DNA of 64,000 bases from Paenirhizobium daejeonense (GCF_014280875.1 NZ_JACLAL010000004.1:186001-250000); one strand, 5' to 3'. Shown: positions 46,190-55,386, counted from the first letter of the stretch. The notes: a model not told the origin generated them from the sequence alone. Program-made: numbers and translations.

Positions 46190-48022
46190 ATGCCCATGGC
46201 CGATCATGCCATTTCCGTCGGAACGACAGAACCGTTCTGGACACGCCTCCGGCTGGTTCTGCCGATCTATTATATGGTTCTGGTCGCTGCCCTCATTCTC
46301 ATCCATCTGCCGGGCGCCAGCGACTATGTCGGCGCGGACAATGACGACTGGATGCGCCTGATTGAGGTGCGCGACCTCATCGGCGGGCAAGGCTGGTTCG
46401 ACATGACCCAGTACCGGCTCGGTCTGGCGGGCGGCACGCCGATGCACTGGTCGCGCTTCATCGATCTGCCCATCGCCTTGCTGATCCAGCTGTTTGGGCA
46501 GTTTCTCTCGCCCGAGCAGGCCGAAGCTGCTGCGCTGTTCGTTTGGCCGGTCTTCCTGATCCTGCCGCTGCTGGCCGCGATCGGCCTTGGCGCGAGGCGT
46601 CTCGGTGGCGCGCCGGCCATGCACATCGCTCTGGGGCTCGCCTGCATCTACGTGGTGACGTCCAACCGCTTCCTCCCCGGCGCGATCGATCATCACAACG
46701 TCCAGCTCGTTCTTGTCGCGACCATCGCGGCGATGCTGGTCGATCCGCTGCATCGGTCAGCGAGCTTTGCGCTTGCCGGATTGTGCTGCGCGCTCGCTAT
46801 TGCGATCGGGGCCGAAACAACCCCTCTGATCGCGGTCGTCTGCCTTGTCGTCGCAGTAAACTGGGCTTGGCATGGGGCGGCCTATGCCGCCGCTGCCCGG
46901 GCCTTCGGGCTGACCCTGGCGCTCGCCGTTTCCGCCTTCTTCTTCCTGACGGTGCCGCCCCGTCTTTACGCCAATGTCACCTGTGACAGCCTTTCTCTCG
47001 GATATTTCGGCATTGCGACCATCGGCGGCGCGACGCTTTTCCTGTCCACCTTCTTCCTTGCCGACGGATCGCGCGGCAAGCGTTTCGCCATTCTCGCACT
47101 CGATGGTGTGGTGGTGCTGGCGGCCGTATTGCTGCTTGCGCCGCAATGCCTGCAGAACCCGCTGAACGATCTCGATCCGCTGCTGGTGACGATGTGGCTC
47201 AACGAGGTGACCGAGGCGCAGTCGGCGCTGGCGCAGTTGTATCGCGAGCCGGGAAGCTTCGGCGGATACTATTTAGTCGGCTTCTTTGCTGTCATCGTTT
47301 GCGCTTCCCGCATCGTCCTCAGAGACCGCGTCGAAGCGCATGCGGTTCTCCTGCCGCTCATCCTTGCGAGCTGGGCCATTGCGCTCATTCAGGTTAGGGG
47401 CGCGGCCTTTGCCAATCTCCTGTCGATCCTGCCGCTCTCCGTGCTGATTGCGGAATTGCGGCGCAATGCCAATCGCAATCCCGAGCATATGGGGGCAGGG
47501 CTCACCTTCGCCGTTGCCACGCTGTTTGCCGTGCCGAGCGTATGGATGTTGGGCGGCACCTTCTTCACGGAGGGTTCCGACGGGGTGATCAATCGCCTGC
47601 GCGGGCAGATTTCGAAGAATGCCGTCCCCGGCGAGGATTGCGCCAGCGCCCGCGCCCTGATGCAACTTGGCGGACTGGAGCCGACAACGGTCGTTGCGGG
47701 ATCCGAGGCGGGTGTGAAGATCCTGCGCTATACGCCGCATCGCGTGTTGACGGCGCCCTATCATCGCGATCAGGGGGGCATGCTGGCGGAACTGCGCATC
47801 GGCATGGCGACGCCAGAGGCCGCGTTGTCTCTACTGCACGGTTCGGGCGCAACTGTGATTGCCTATTGCAGGACGGATCCGCAGGTGAAGATGATCTCGG
47901 AGATGGAACCCGGCGGGTTATACGCGGCCCTCGCCAAGGGCGAGGTTCCTGCCTATCTCCAGGCCCTGCCGAAGGACCCGGCATCCGGCTTCGTTCTCTA
48001 CCGGATAGCCCCCGGCCTGTAA
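46190..48022 (+). CDS. polytopic GT-C-type membrane protein (probable glycosyltransferase)
   Basis: This 610-residue protein has about eleven predicted membrane helices and a C-terminal soluble part from about residue 450. The first loop contains DYVGADNDDWMRLIEV at residues 45-60 with an acidic pair (Asp52, Asp53), a position where GT-C enzymes (oligosaccharyltransferase, mannosyltransferases, ArnT) carry catalytic acids. It is divergent from the GT2/GtrA operon, and together they fit a route in which GT2 makes a lipid-linked sugar, GtrA flips it and this protein transfers it outside. Acceptor and sugar are unknown. The start could be 46190 or 46196. Confidence 0.75.
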   Translation: MPMADHAISVGTTEPFWTRLRLVLPIYYMVLVAALILIHLPGASDYVGADNDDWMRLIEVRDLIGGQGWFDMTQYRLGLAGGTPMHWSRFIDLPIALLIQLFGQFLSPEQAEAAALFVWPVFLILPLLAAIGLGARRLGGAPAMHIALGLACIYVVTSNRFLPGAIDHHNVQLVLVATIAAMLVDPLHRSASFALAGLCCALAIAIGAETTPLIAVVCLVVAVNWAWHGAAYAAAARAFGLTLALAVSAFFFLTVPPRLYANVTCDSLSLGYFGIATIGGATLFLSTFFLADGSRGKRFAILALDGVVVLAAVLLLAPQCLQNPLNDLDPLLVTMWLNEVTEAQSALAQLYREPGSFGGYYLVGFFAVIVCASRIVLRDRVEAHAVLLPLILASWAIALIQVRGAAFANLLSILPLSVLIAELRRNANRNPEHMGAGLTFAVATLFAVPSVWMLGGTFFTEGSDGVINRLRGQISKNAVPGEDCASARALMQLGGLEPTTVVAGSEAGVKILRYTPHRVLTAPYHRDQGGMLAELRIGMATPEAALSLLHGSGATVIAYCRTDPQVKMISEMEPGGLYAALAKGEVPAYLQALPKDPASGFVLYRIAPGL

Positions 48023-48043
48023 GCGAATATCGACGGCGGCTCC

Positions 48044-48140
48044 AAAGCGTGTTGCGATGTTTCGGTTTCGCTTCACACGCTTTCAATTTCTATTTTACCG
48101 TATGTCGTTGCCGTAAAAATCGCGGCACACTTTTGCGCGG
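48044..48140. repeat. dispersed rhizobial intergenic repeat
   Basis: The DNA holds two partly palindromic units: AAAGCGTGTTGCGATG...CACACGCTTT near 48044-48083 and a second unit with ATGTCGTTGCCGTAAAAATC and CGGCACACTTTTGCGCGG near 48102-48140. The sequence resembles repeats at 33714 and 59758 and lies just beyond the stop of the GT-C-like gene. Confidence 0.5.
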
Positions 48141-48476
48141 TTAATGCGCAGGCCGCCTGCGACAGGCGAACAACACGAGCAGCAGATCGACGAGCCCGAT
48201 GTTGAAGCCTATGACCGCGATGGCGAGCGGCAGCAGCGATGCCGGCTCGGGCGGCAAGACGAGCGCCAGCACGAAGATGAGCGGGATTAGAAGCGCAACC
48301 AACGCTATTGCAAAGGCCGAACGCGTCATTCCCGCGGCGATACCGATCGCCATGGTTGAGAAGAATATCACAGTTGTCCCTACCCCTTGGTCATAACAAT
48401 TCCCTACCATGACCGGCGGGGAATCATCCTGATCCACATCAAGAAGGAATAGCGGAATTGCAGCCGGAAGCGCCAC
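48141..48476 (-). CDS. small hydrophobic membrane protein, unknown
   Basis: This open reading frame of 111 residues has three hydrophobic segments (VIFFSTMAIGIAAGM, FAIALVALLIPLIFVLALVLP and LLPLAIAVIGFNIGLVDLLLVLF) and ends in ACRRRPAH. It shows no recognised motif. It could start at 48476 or at a Met near 48410. The hydrophobic pattern supports a real membrane protein, but the evidence is limited. It stands alone and is convergent with the GT-C-like gene. Confidence 0.45.
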   Translation of the reverse strand: MALPAAIPLFLLDVDQDDSPPVMVGNCYDQGVGTTVIFFSTMAIGIAAGMTRSAFAIALVALLIPLIFVLALVLPPEPASLLPLAIAVIGFNIGLVDLLLVLFACRRRPAH

Positions 48477-48610
48477 ATTTTTCGGTGTTCTGCGGCGGTT
48501 CTTGTGTTTTCCGGCCTGACGAAAGCCAAGAACCGGCTTCCTGGGCCAGATTCGGCCGAATGGGGGCGGGCTGGAAGTCGCCCGCCCACGGACCCGGGGA
48601 ACGGCAGGCG

Positions 48611-48874
48611 TCAGACCAGTCCGACGATACCGCCCGCGGTGGTACCAGTGGCAAGCACCCGGTTCACCCGCAACGGCAGAATCGAACCGCCGGGAACGTT
48701 CGTAAGCGCGATGCTTGCACCGGATGCCATGACGACGGTGATATCTCCGCCCGAACCGAGATAGAGGCCACGGGTGGTCTCAAGAATATTCGCGTCGTCG
48801 TCGGGAAGAATGGTGAAACCGGTCGAGGCCGGACCGGAGAGCGAGGGGTGAACGTCAGAGAAACGATCGGTCAT
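48611..48874 (-). CDS. spike base protein, RCAP_Rcc01079 (gene transfer agent) family
   Basis: This 87-residue protein resembles the Rhodobacter gene-transfer-agent head spike base protein Rcc01079, as I recall that family. The diagnostic run is LETTRGLYLGSGGDITVVMA, followed by NVPGGSILPLRVNRVLATGT and a C-terminal AGGIVGLV. No capsid, portal or tail gene is in the window, so it is an orphan and may have been kept for another role or be a remnant of a gene transfer agent or prophage. AAAGGAAA lies before the ATG. It stands alone between a membrane protein and xseA. Confidence 0.72.
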   Translation of the reverse strand: MTDRFSDVHPSLSGPASTGFTILPDDDANILETTRGLYLGSGGDITVVMASGASIALTNVPGGSILPLRVNRVLATGTTAGGIVGLV

Positions 48875-49089
48875 GTCAGGTTTCCTTTCGGGGCTGGTTG
48901 ACGCCCCATTGTCCGGCGAAATGGCCGGGCGGGGATGGCCGGGCGTAATTTTCGCGAAGAAATGTTCGGTCTGCCCACGATGCCGGCGACCAAGATCATG
49001 AAAACAGGAGAGGTTTTGCGGAAGCGGCGAGCCGGGGATTGGAAAACCCCGTTGCTGAACTTCCCCGAAATTTGCGCTAGGGAAGAAGC

Positions 49090-50709
49090 ATGAACAGTTT
49101 CTTCAACGACGATTCGCGCAGCAATCTCGCCGAGTTCACGGTCTCGGAACTGTCGGGCTCGATCAAGCGCACGATCGAAACCGCCTTCGACCATGTGCGG
49201 GTGCGCGGCGAAATCTCCGGTTATCGTGGCCCCCATTCGTCAGGCCATGCTTATTTCAGCCTGAAGGACGACAAGTCGCGCATCGACGCGGTTGTCTGGA
49301 AGGGTTCCTTCTCCAAGCTGAAATATCGGCCGGAAGAGGGCATGGAAGTCATCGCCACCGGGCGCATCACCACCTTCCCCGGCTCATCCAAATACCAGAT
49401 CGTCATCGAGCAGATGGAGCCGGCCGGCGCCGGCGCGTTGATGGCCCTGATCGAGGAGCGCAAGCGCAAGCTCGGCGCCGAAGGTCTGTTCGATGCAGCG
49501 CGCAAGAAGCCGCTGCCCTTCATGCCCAGGGTAATCGGTGTCGTGACGTCTCCGACCGGCGCGGTCATCCGGGATATCCTTCACCGCATCTCCGACCGCT
49601 TTCCGGTGCATGTCGTCGTCTGGCCGGTCAAGGTGCAGGGCGAGGGCTCCGGCGAGGAGGTGGCCAACGCCATCAACGGCTTCAATGCGCTGCGTCCCGG
49701 CAATGATATCCCGCGGCCGGATGTGCTGATCGTTGCGCGTGGCGGTGGCAGCCTGGAAGACCTCTGGAGCTTCAACGACGAGATTGTGGTCAGAGCCGCG
49801 GCCGCAAGCGAAATTCCGCTGATTTCCGCTGTCGGTCACGAAACCGACTGGACGTTGATCGACTACGCCGCCGACGTGCGCGCGCCGACCCCGACGGGTG
49901 CCGCCGAAATGGCGGTGCCGGTCAAGGCGGAACTGGTGGCGCAGGTGGCCAATCTCGCGGCCCGCCATTCCGTCGCATTTGCAAGGCAGATGGACCAGCG
50001 GCGGCAGAACCTGCGTGCGCTCGCCCGCGCGCTTCCCTCGCTCGATCAGTTGCTGGCCCTGCCGCGACGTCGCTTCGACGAGGCCGCGACCGCCCTTGGC
50101 AGAAGCCTAGAGCTGAACACCATGGCCAAGCGCCGAAGCTTCGAGCGCGTGGCAGGCGCGCTTCGGCCCGATATGCTGGCGCGCCGCATCCAGGAGCGGC
50201 GGCAGACCGTTGCAGAGCGGTCGGCGCTTGCCGAACGCATCATCGAGCGGACGATCGACCGCCTAAGAACCCGGATCGGCCGCGTCGATGCTGCCCTGAC
50301 GGCGGTTCCCGCACGCTTGAAGGGGCATACGGACCGGGGCCGCGACCGGCTGTCGAGCCTCATGCTGAGAGCCGACAGCGCCATTGGTAATGAACTGAGG
50401 GCACAGCGCGCGGCGCTGACCGGCCACGAACGTATGCTGCAGTCGCTTTCCTACAAGAACGTGCTGATGCGTGGTTACGCAGTCATCCGCGATGGCGATG
50501 ACCGGCCTGTTTCCCGCGCGGCTGGGCTGGCGGCAGGGGATGCCGTATCAATCGAGTTCGCAGACGGACGTGTCGCCGCGGTGACGGGTGAGTATGACGG
50601 AACACCGCCTGCTTCCGCGCCGACTGGCCCTGTGCAGCCAAAGCCGGCGCCGGCGGCCCGGGCGGTAAGGAAAACCGAACCGCCGAGCGGGCAGGGGAGC
50701 CTGTTTTGA
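49090..50709 (+). CDS. xseA: exodeoxyribonuclease VII large subunit
   Basis: XseA is the catalytic large subunit of exonuclease VII, which degrades single-stranded DNA in both directions. The 539-residue product has the N-terminal OB-fold ([20 protein letters not shown], then [16 protein letters not shown]) and the catalytic domain ([20 protein letters not shown], then [20 protein letters not shown] and [20 protein letters not shown]). A coiled-coil region follows and the tail is proline-rich. Its stop overlaps the next gene start by one base (TGATG). The small subunit gene xseB is not in the window. Confidence 0.98.
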   Translation: MNSFFNDDSRSNLAEFTVSELSGSIKRTIETAFDHVRVRGEISGYRGPHSSGHAYFSLKDDKSRIDAVVWKGSFSKLKYRPEEGMEVIATGRITTFPGSSKYQIVIEQMEPAGAGALMALIEERKRKLGAEGLFDAARKKPLPFMPRVIGVVTSPTGAVIRDILHRISDRFPVHVVVWPVKVQGEGSGEEVANAINGFNALRPGNDIPRPDVLIVARGGGSLEDLWSFNDEIVVRAAAASEIPLISAVGHETDWTLIDYAADVRAPTPTGAAEMAVPVKAELVAQVANLAARHSVAFARQMDQRRQNLRALARALPSLDQLLALPRRRFDEAATALGRSLELNTMAKRRSFERVAGALRPDMLARRIQERRQTVAERSALAERIIERTIDRLRTRIGRVDAALTAVPARLKGHTDRGRDRLSSLMLRADSAIGNELRAQRAALTGHERMLQSLSYKNVLMRGYAVIRDGDDRPVSRAAGLAAGDAVSIEFADGRVAAVTGEYDGTPPASAPTGPVQPKPAPAARAVRKTEPPSGQGSLF

Positions 50710-51308
50710 TGAGCGAACGGCGCTTCCTAGTGGTGCTCGCCCATCCCTTGCCGGAGAGCTTTGCCGCCGCGATGGCGAGGGAGATCAGGCAGACGCTGGA
50801 GGGGAAGGGGCACAGCGTCGACCTGCTCGACCTCTATGCCGAGGACTTCGATCCACGGCTTACCGCCGCCGAGCGGGCGAGCTACATGCAGCCGCCCTAT
50901 GATTTTTCCGACGTTCAGACGCTGGTCGACCGGCTTCGCGCGGCTGACGGGCTCATTCTCGTCTTTCCGCAATGGTGGTTCAACCTGCCGGCAATCCTCA
51001 AGGGCTTCATCGACCGCGTCTTCGTGCCGGGCGTGGCTTTCGATCACGATCCGGACGGCGGCCGGCTGGTGCCGAAGCTCGGCAATATCCGCACATTCTG
51101 GGTCGTCACTACCACGGGCTCCCCCTGGTGGGTCGTGCATTTCTACATGGGCAATCCGGTCCGGCGCATCCTGAAGCGCGGCGTGGCCGCCTTCTGTTCC
51201 CGCGGTCTCGATTTCCACATGTTCTCGCTGCATGACATGGACCGTGTCACGGGAGAAAGATGCGGGCGATTCATGGGGAAGGTCAGGCAGGCGCTCGCCC
51301 GTCTCTGA
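50709..51308 (+). CDS. NAD(P)H quinone reductase, flavodoxin-fold
   Basis: This 199-residue protein belongs to the NQO1/KefF/MdaB flavodoxin-like reductases. The start FLVVLAHPLPESFAAAMARE is the FMN/FAD phosphate loop, and ADGLILVFPQWWFNLPAILKGFIDRVF is diagnostic of the group. It transfers two electrons from NAD(P)H to quinones or related electrophiles. The ATG is fused to the xseA stop (TGATG), so the gene is translated from the xseA message. The link to DNA repair may be chance. Cytoplasmic. Confidence 0.94.
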   Translation: MSERRFLVVLAHPLPESFAAAMAREIRQTLEGKGHSVDLLDLYAEDFDPRLTAAERASYMQPPYDFSDVQTLVDRLRAADGLILVFPQWWFNLPAILKGFIDRVFVPGVAFDHDPDGGRLVPKLGNIRTFWVVTTTGSPWWVVHFYMGNPVRRILKRGVAAFCSRGLDFHMFSLHDMDRVTGERCGRFMGKVRQALARL

Positions 51309-51493
51309 ACTGCAGCTTGGCAAAGGATCGTTGCGCGGGCTTCATCGCGCACGATTATTTGCAACGACGTCTGACGGCTGATGTTTAATTCCATCGTTTC
51401 GTCCACTATTTCTGATACCGATAGATCTAGTGATCTAATAATGTGGCGCGGGATGTCCCGGATTCTCCGTCATGCGCCAAGGAGAAACATGTC

Positions 51494-51829
51494 ATGAAGA
51501 AAACCTCTGCCATCATTACCGCCCTTGCGCTGCTGATCTTGGGCGCAATGCCAGCCTTGGCCGGCGATGGCCTGTCGGCCATCCTGTTCGGCAGGAACTA
51601 CAATGACGGTGTTGCTGCGGTTCAGATCGTGCATAGGCCCAACGATGCTGGCGATGGTTTGCCGCAGGCTGCCCTGTATTCGACGCCTGCCCGCAAGCGT
51701 CAGGTCCAGGCGATGATCATGAACGATCCCAACCTTCTTGCTGCCCTGGACCGGCGCAATATCAGCCCCTACAATGTGGCCTGGGTGCAGACTGCCCTGA
51801 ACGGCGGCAAGATCGTGTATTATTACTGA
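51494..51829 (+). CDS. small exported protein, unknown
   Basis: This 111-residue protein has a signal peptide (MKKTSAIITALALLILGAMP, cleavage after ALA at about residue 23). The mature part is not recognised; it ends with tyrosines (KIVYYY) and contains a helical stretch (ARKRQVQAMIMNDPNLLAAL). AAGGAG lies nine bases before the ATG at 51494, and a longer open reading begins at 51443 without support. It stands alone between the quinone reductase and cspA. Confidence 0.72.
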   Translation: MKKTSAIITALALLILGAMPALAGDGLSAILFGRNYNDGVAAVQIVHRPNDAGDGLPQAALYSTPARKRQVQAMIMNDPNLLAALDRRNISPYNVAWVQTALNGGKIVYYY

Positions 51830-51951
51830 ACCAGTTCGGCTCGATGGTCACCTCGTGTTTTATCGCGACCGCGATGGTGGGGCGAGCACTGTGGTGGCCA
51901 GGCCGATCGGAGGGCTAGATGGAGCCGATGACGCATTCGAAAAACCAATGG

Positions 51952-51980
51952 TTGACAATCGATGCAACTGTCTCTATTTA
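51952..51980 (+). promoter_or_regulatory. sigma-70 promoter of cspA
   Basis: TTGACA at 51952-51957 and TATTTA at 51975-51980 are separated by exactly 17 bases, a strong match to the consensus. Transcription would start near 51987 and give a leader of about 140 bases before the cspA ATG, the long leader typical of cold-shock genes. Confidence 0.7.
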
Positions 51981-52125
51981 TGGTTTATCGATATTTGCTT
52001 GCTGAGCTTTGGTTACCGCGCATTTCACATATGCGCCCTGAACGAACCTTCCTTTCAAAAATCGCTATCTTAAATCGCAGCGCATCCGTGTTGCGGTAAC
52101 GCAATATGCTATGAAAGGGTTCATC

Positions 52126-52335
52126 ATGACCACTGGCACAGTTAAATGGTTTAATTCCACCAAGGGCTTCGGCTTCATTCAGCCTGACAACGGCGGCCCG
52201 GACGCATTCGTCCATATCTCTGCCGTCGAACGCTCTGGTATGCGCGAAATCGTTGAGGGCCAGAAGATCGGCTACGACATGGAGCGCGACAGCAAGTCGG
52301 GCAAGATGTCGGCCTGCAATCTCCAGGCTGCTTAA
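52126..52335 (+). CDS. cspA: cold-shock protein, CspA family
   Basis: This 69-residue protein is a single cold-shock domain that binds single-stranded RNA and DNA and melts RNA structure. RNP1 is KGFGFI at residues 13-18 and RNP2 is AFVHI at 27-31, and VKWFNSTKGFGFIQPDNGGP is the family start. The ATG at 52126 has AAAGGG upstream. A long leader and a strong promoter lie before it and a hairpin terminator after it. Two small charged-protein genes follow. The leader may fold as a temperature-responsive structure. Confidence 0.98.
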   Translation: MTTGTVKWFNSTKGFGFIQPDNGGPDAFVHISAVERSGMREIVEGQKIGYDMERDSKSGKMSACNLQAA

Positions 52336-52399
52336 ATCGGTATCTGCTTTCCTTTGACCACGGATGTACTGGCACTGTTGAAAGCATGATCCCAACGAA

Positions 52400-52426
52400 G
52401 GTCAGGCCAATAGCCTGGCCTTTTTT
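52400..52426 (+). terminator. rho-independent terminator after cspA
   Basis: GGTCAGGC at 52400-52407 pairs with GCCTGGCC at 52413-52420 (one G-T pair) around CAATA and is followed by six T. It ends the cspA message. Confidence 0.88.
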
Positions 52427-52462
52427 ATTGCCGCTCGCTGAGCCGAGTCGCGGAGAGTGAGA

Positions 52463-52693
52463 ATGAGCATGACAGGAACACAGAGCAAATCCCGCCAGCA
52501 GGCAGAAATTGCCTTTGGCAAGGAGCAATCGCAATTCTTCGCGCGTGAACGCGCTTTTGAAGAACTGGACACGATCGTGCTTGCGCGCGAGGAAAAGACC
52601 CTGCGGTTGCGGGAAGCTCGTCTTGCCAAGGAATTGCAGGACAGCATGAAGCCGAAGACCGGCCCCGTTTCGAAACGTGTCAGAAAGGCTTGA
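52463..52693 (+). CDS. small charged protein, unknown
   Basis: This 76-residue protein is highly charged and helical (SQFFARERAFEELDTIVLAR, then EKTLRLREARLAKEL) with no membrane segment. It is not recognised. GGAGAG lies before the ATG at 52463; a GTG at 52457 is also possible. It lies about 37 bases after the cspA terminator and 46 bases before a similar charged gene, so it may be co-transcribed with that one. Confidence 0.65.
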   Translation: MSMTGTQSKSRQQAEIAFGKEQSQFFARERAFEELDTIVLAREEKTLRLREARLAKELQDSMKPKTGPVSKRVRKA

Positions 52694-52739
52694 CCTTGGG
52701 TCGGCTCGACACTCCAACTGGAATAGAGATTTGAGAAAT

Positions 52740-53111
52740 ATGAGAAATAACGATCTTTCCGATCGTCGCAGCAGCGCTGCCGACGCGAAAGCAGCCCTTC
52801 TTCAGGCCTATCGTGCTGCCAAGGCGGCGGCTGAGCCGACCCACCTTGCCCGCCAGGCTGAGCGCGTAGCCATCGCGGCAGCCCGCGAGGAACGACGCGC
52901 CGAGCGTGAACGTGTAAAGATCGAGGAACGGGAGCGTATCCGCGCGGAGGCGGAAGAGCGTGAAGCCGCGATTGCGGCAGCTGCGCGCGCCGAGATAGAT
53001 GCGCGCGAAGCAGCGGAAAAGAACCGCATTTCCCGGGTGCTGGAAGACGAGGCGGCGCGCAAGGCCGAACGCGACCGTCGCTATGCCAATCGGAAGGCGC
53101 GACAGGCTTGA
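52740..53111 (+). CDS. DUF6481 family charged coiled-coil protein
   Basis: This 123-residue protein matches the DUF6481 type of rhizobial proteins: MRNNDLSDRRSSAADAKAAL at the start, followed by a long arginine- and glutamate-rich helix (ERERVKIEERERIRAEAEER) predicted to be a coiled coil. It has no known function. It lies downstream of cspA and the other small charged gene, a common arrangement in rhizobia, which suggests a role in stress or cold. It converges on the aminopeptidase gene. The start at 52740 lacks a strong ribosome-binding site. Confidence 0.8.
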   Translation: MRNNDLSDRRSSAADAKAALLQAYRAAKAAAEPTHLARQAERVAIAAAREERRAERERVKIEERERIRAEAEEREAAIAAAARAEIDAREAAEKNRISRVLEDEAARKAERDRRYANRKARQA

Positions 53112-53162
53112 TGGCTTTCCCGGCCTCGACCGATATCGAGGCCGGCCCTCATCCCCAGATGC

Positions 53163-54416
53163 TCATGCCCACTCGCCCTTGCGCATGACGGGCACGCGAG
53201 CACCGTCGGCACTGATACCGTCGATATCCACCTTGTCGGAACCGATCATCCAGTCGATATGGATCAGGCTGGAATTTCCGCCCTGCGCCTTGATCTGTTC
53301 GGGGCTGAGCGAAGCGCCGTCCAGGAAGCACTTCGAATAGCACTGGCCGAGCGCAATGTGGCACGAGGCGTTCTCGTCGAACAGGGTGTTGTAGAACAGG
53401 ATGCCGGAGGCCGAGATCGGCGACGAATGCGGCACCAGCGCCACCTCGCCGAGACGGCGTGCACCCTCGTCGGTGTCGAGAACCTTGTTCAGCACTTCCG
53501 CGCCTCTGGAAGCCTTCGCCTCGACGATCCGGCCGCCTTCGAAGCGGACCTGGATATTGTCGATCAGCGTGCCCTGATGCGAGAGTGGCTTGGTGCTGGA
53601 CACCGTTCCCTCGACCTTCAGCGCGTGCGGCGTGGTGAACACCTCTTCGGTCGGGATGTTCGGATTGCAGGTCACGCCGTTCTTGGCGGTCGATGCGCCG
53701 CCATGCCATTCATGGCCGTCCGCGAGGCCGACGATCAGGTCCGTGCCGGGGCCGGTGAAATGCAGCGCGGCAAACCGCTCGCCGTTCAGCCAGCCGGAAC
53801 GCTTGCGAAGGTTTGCGTTGTGGGCTGCCCAGGCGGCGATGGGATCGGCTTCGTTGACGCGCGAGGCGGCGAAGATCGCGTCCGCAAGGCGGGCGACGGC
53901 CTCCGCAATCGGCAGGTCGGGGAAGACGAGCTTTGCCCAGGAAGGGTTCGGATAGGAGCAGATGTTCCAGTTGATGTCGAAATTGGAGATGTGCTCCAGC
54001 GCCGGCTTGTAGGCGATAGAATTGGCCTTGTTGGCGCGGGCGACCTTGGCCGGGTCCTGAGCCGACAGCAGCATCGGGTTGTCGCCGGCGACCGCAAGGC
54101 GGGCAGCGCCCTTCTCATAGGCCTTCGCCATGCCTTCGTAGAGCCAGTCGGATGCCCGGTCGAAGCTGCCATCCGGTGCGTTTTCGTAGCGCGCAAGCGT
54201 CGCCACTTCGTCGGCATAGAAGGTGGAGACGAGGCCGGCGCCGGCCTTGTAGGCATGCTTGGTGATGAGGCGCACGAGAGGCAGGGCGGCGAGAGGCGCG
54301 GTGATCACCAGATCCTGATCCCGTTGCAACTGCAGGCCGACCTTGATCGCGACTTCGGCGAGTTTATCGAGGCGGACAGGATCGACGGCAGTTTCGAATT
54401 CGGGCAGGAATGTCAT
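53163..54416 (-). CDS. M29-family aminopeptidase
   Basis: This 417-residue metallo-aminopeptidase matches the M29 family (AmpS/AmpT-like). Signature segments are ALHFTGPGTDLIVGLADGHEW, NGVTCNPNIPTEEVFTTPHA, and C-terminal CHIALGQCYSKCFL and SSLIHIDWMIGS, which supply the metal-binding Glu, His and Asp. It removes N-terminal residues from peptides in the cytoplasm. The ATG at 54416 begins the conserved N-terminus (MTFLPEFETAVDPVRLDKLA); a longer frame upstream lacks support. It is divergent from the exported protein gene 83 bases away. Confidence 0.94.
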   Translation of the reverse strand: MTFLPEFETAVDPVRLDKLAEVAIKVGLQLQRDQDLVITAPLAALPLVRLITKHAYKAGAGLVSTFYADEVATLARYENAPDGSFDRASDWLYEGMAKAYEKGAARLAVAGDNPMLLSAQDPAKVARANKANSIAYKPALEHISNFDINWNICSYPNPSWAKLVFPDLPIAEAVARLADAIFAASRVNEADPIAAWAAHNANLRKRSGWLNGERFAALHFTGPGTDLIVGLADGHEWHGGASTAKNGVTCNPNIPTEEVFTTPHALKVEGTVSSTKPLSHQGTLIDNIQVRFEGGRIVEAKASRGAEVLNKVLDTDEGARRLGEVALVPHSSPISASGILFYNTLFDENASCHIALGQCYSKCFLDGASLSPEQIKAQGGNSSLIHIDWMIGSDKVDIDGISADGARVPVMRKGEWA

Positions 54417-54498
54417 GGAATTAGGCCTGATGATTGTTTGCATGGAATATTTCAACGTAGATTGCTTTGAGGCGAAATTGAAGCGCGGGGGCGGAAAA

Positions 54499-55368
54499 AT
54501 GGCGGAAGGCAAGAAGAGCGTTATGGAAACGGTTTCGGCGGTCCGGTATCTGGCCGGGGCAACCTTTTCACTGCTGTTGGCGACTGCCCCCGTCTTATCG
54601 AAGCCGGCATCCGCAAGCGAGTTCAACATGAAGTTGTTCGGCCATGAAGTGACGATCGATCGCAACGACGATGGCGAGACGCTCAAGGTCGATGGCAAGG
54701 CGCTTCACACCAACATCTATGTCTCGGTCACCCAGGTTGCGCTCGTTGCCGGCATGCCGGTGGTGATCGGAGATTCCTCCGCTGGCGGTAATGCCTGTGC
54801 CGGCTCGCCCTTCGTGCTGATGTTGCCGAAGGGGCGTGCGCCGAGTTTTGAAGAGCCGCTCGATACCTGCATGCCGGTCACGGCGAATGAGGAGTCGGAC
54901 AGACTGGTTTTTGAAGCACCACCCTTGCCGGGTCGGGATGGCGAGCGCTGGAGTTGGGATCCGACCGGTGGTTTCAAGACACTGGATGCGGTGGCCTTCG
55001 TGCCGGATGCGGCCAAGGGGTGGCGGGAACTTGCGGCAGCTGCTCCTGGCCATCCCGGTGATCTCTTCGGATACGCCGAGATCGCCACGCAGATGGAAGG
55101 CATGCTCGGCAGGGAAGCGGAGGACTACAAGCAGATCATTACCGGCGTCGGCAGCGGTGAGATGAAGAACGGTTTCTATATCGGCACTGCCTGCCAGCCG
55201 CACAATTGCGGTGGCGTCGAGGCGCTGGTGGCCGCCGATCCCGCTACGAAGCGGGTCTATCTCGCGTGGAAGCCGCAGGACCGGAAGATCATCGTCCGGC
55301 CGGAGGTCAAGGAATGGCCTGCAACTGCCAGGGACGCTCTGAGGGACTGGGCCGCGACCTGGAAGTAA
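54499..55368 (+). CDS. exported protein, unknown
   Basis: This 289-residue protein has a signal peptide (hydrophobic run AGATFSLLLATAPVLSKPAS, cleavage near ASA at about residue 35). The mature part begins EFNMKLFGHEVTIDRNDDGE and has several cysteines (GNACAGSPF, LDTCMPV, TACQPHNCGGVEALV), so disulfides are likely. It is not recognised beyond similarity to rhizobial unknown proteins. The ATG at 54499 is preceded by GGGGCGGA. It is divergent from the M29 gene. Probably periplasmic. Confidence 0.72.
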   Translation: MAEGKKSVMETVSAVRYLAGATFSLLLATAPVLSKPASASEFNMKLFGHEVTIDRNDDGETLKVDGKALHTNIYVSVTQVALVAGMPVVIGDSSAGGNACAGSPFVLMLPKGRAPSFEEPLDTCMPVTANEESDRLVFEAPPLPGRDGERWSWDPTGGFKTLDAVAFVPDAAKGWRELAAAAPGHPGDLFGYAEIATQMEGMLGREAEDYKQIITGVGSGEMKNGFYIGTACQPHNCGGVEALVAADPATKRVYLAWKPQDRKIIVRPEVKEWPATARDALRDWAATWK

Positions 55369-55386
55369 GGTGCGGCTTACGGCAGC

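Noticed and set aside
46040..46753. Long N-terminal extension of the GT2 gene
   Set aside because: The extension is antisense to the GT-C-like gene and has no homology; the family N-terminus begins at 46039.
51855..52073. 72-codon open frame between the small exported protein gene and cspA
   Set aside because: It overlaps the strong cspA promoter and leader, has no ribosome-binding site and no family resemblance.
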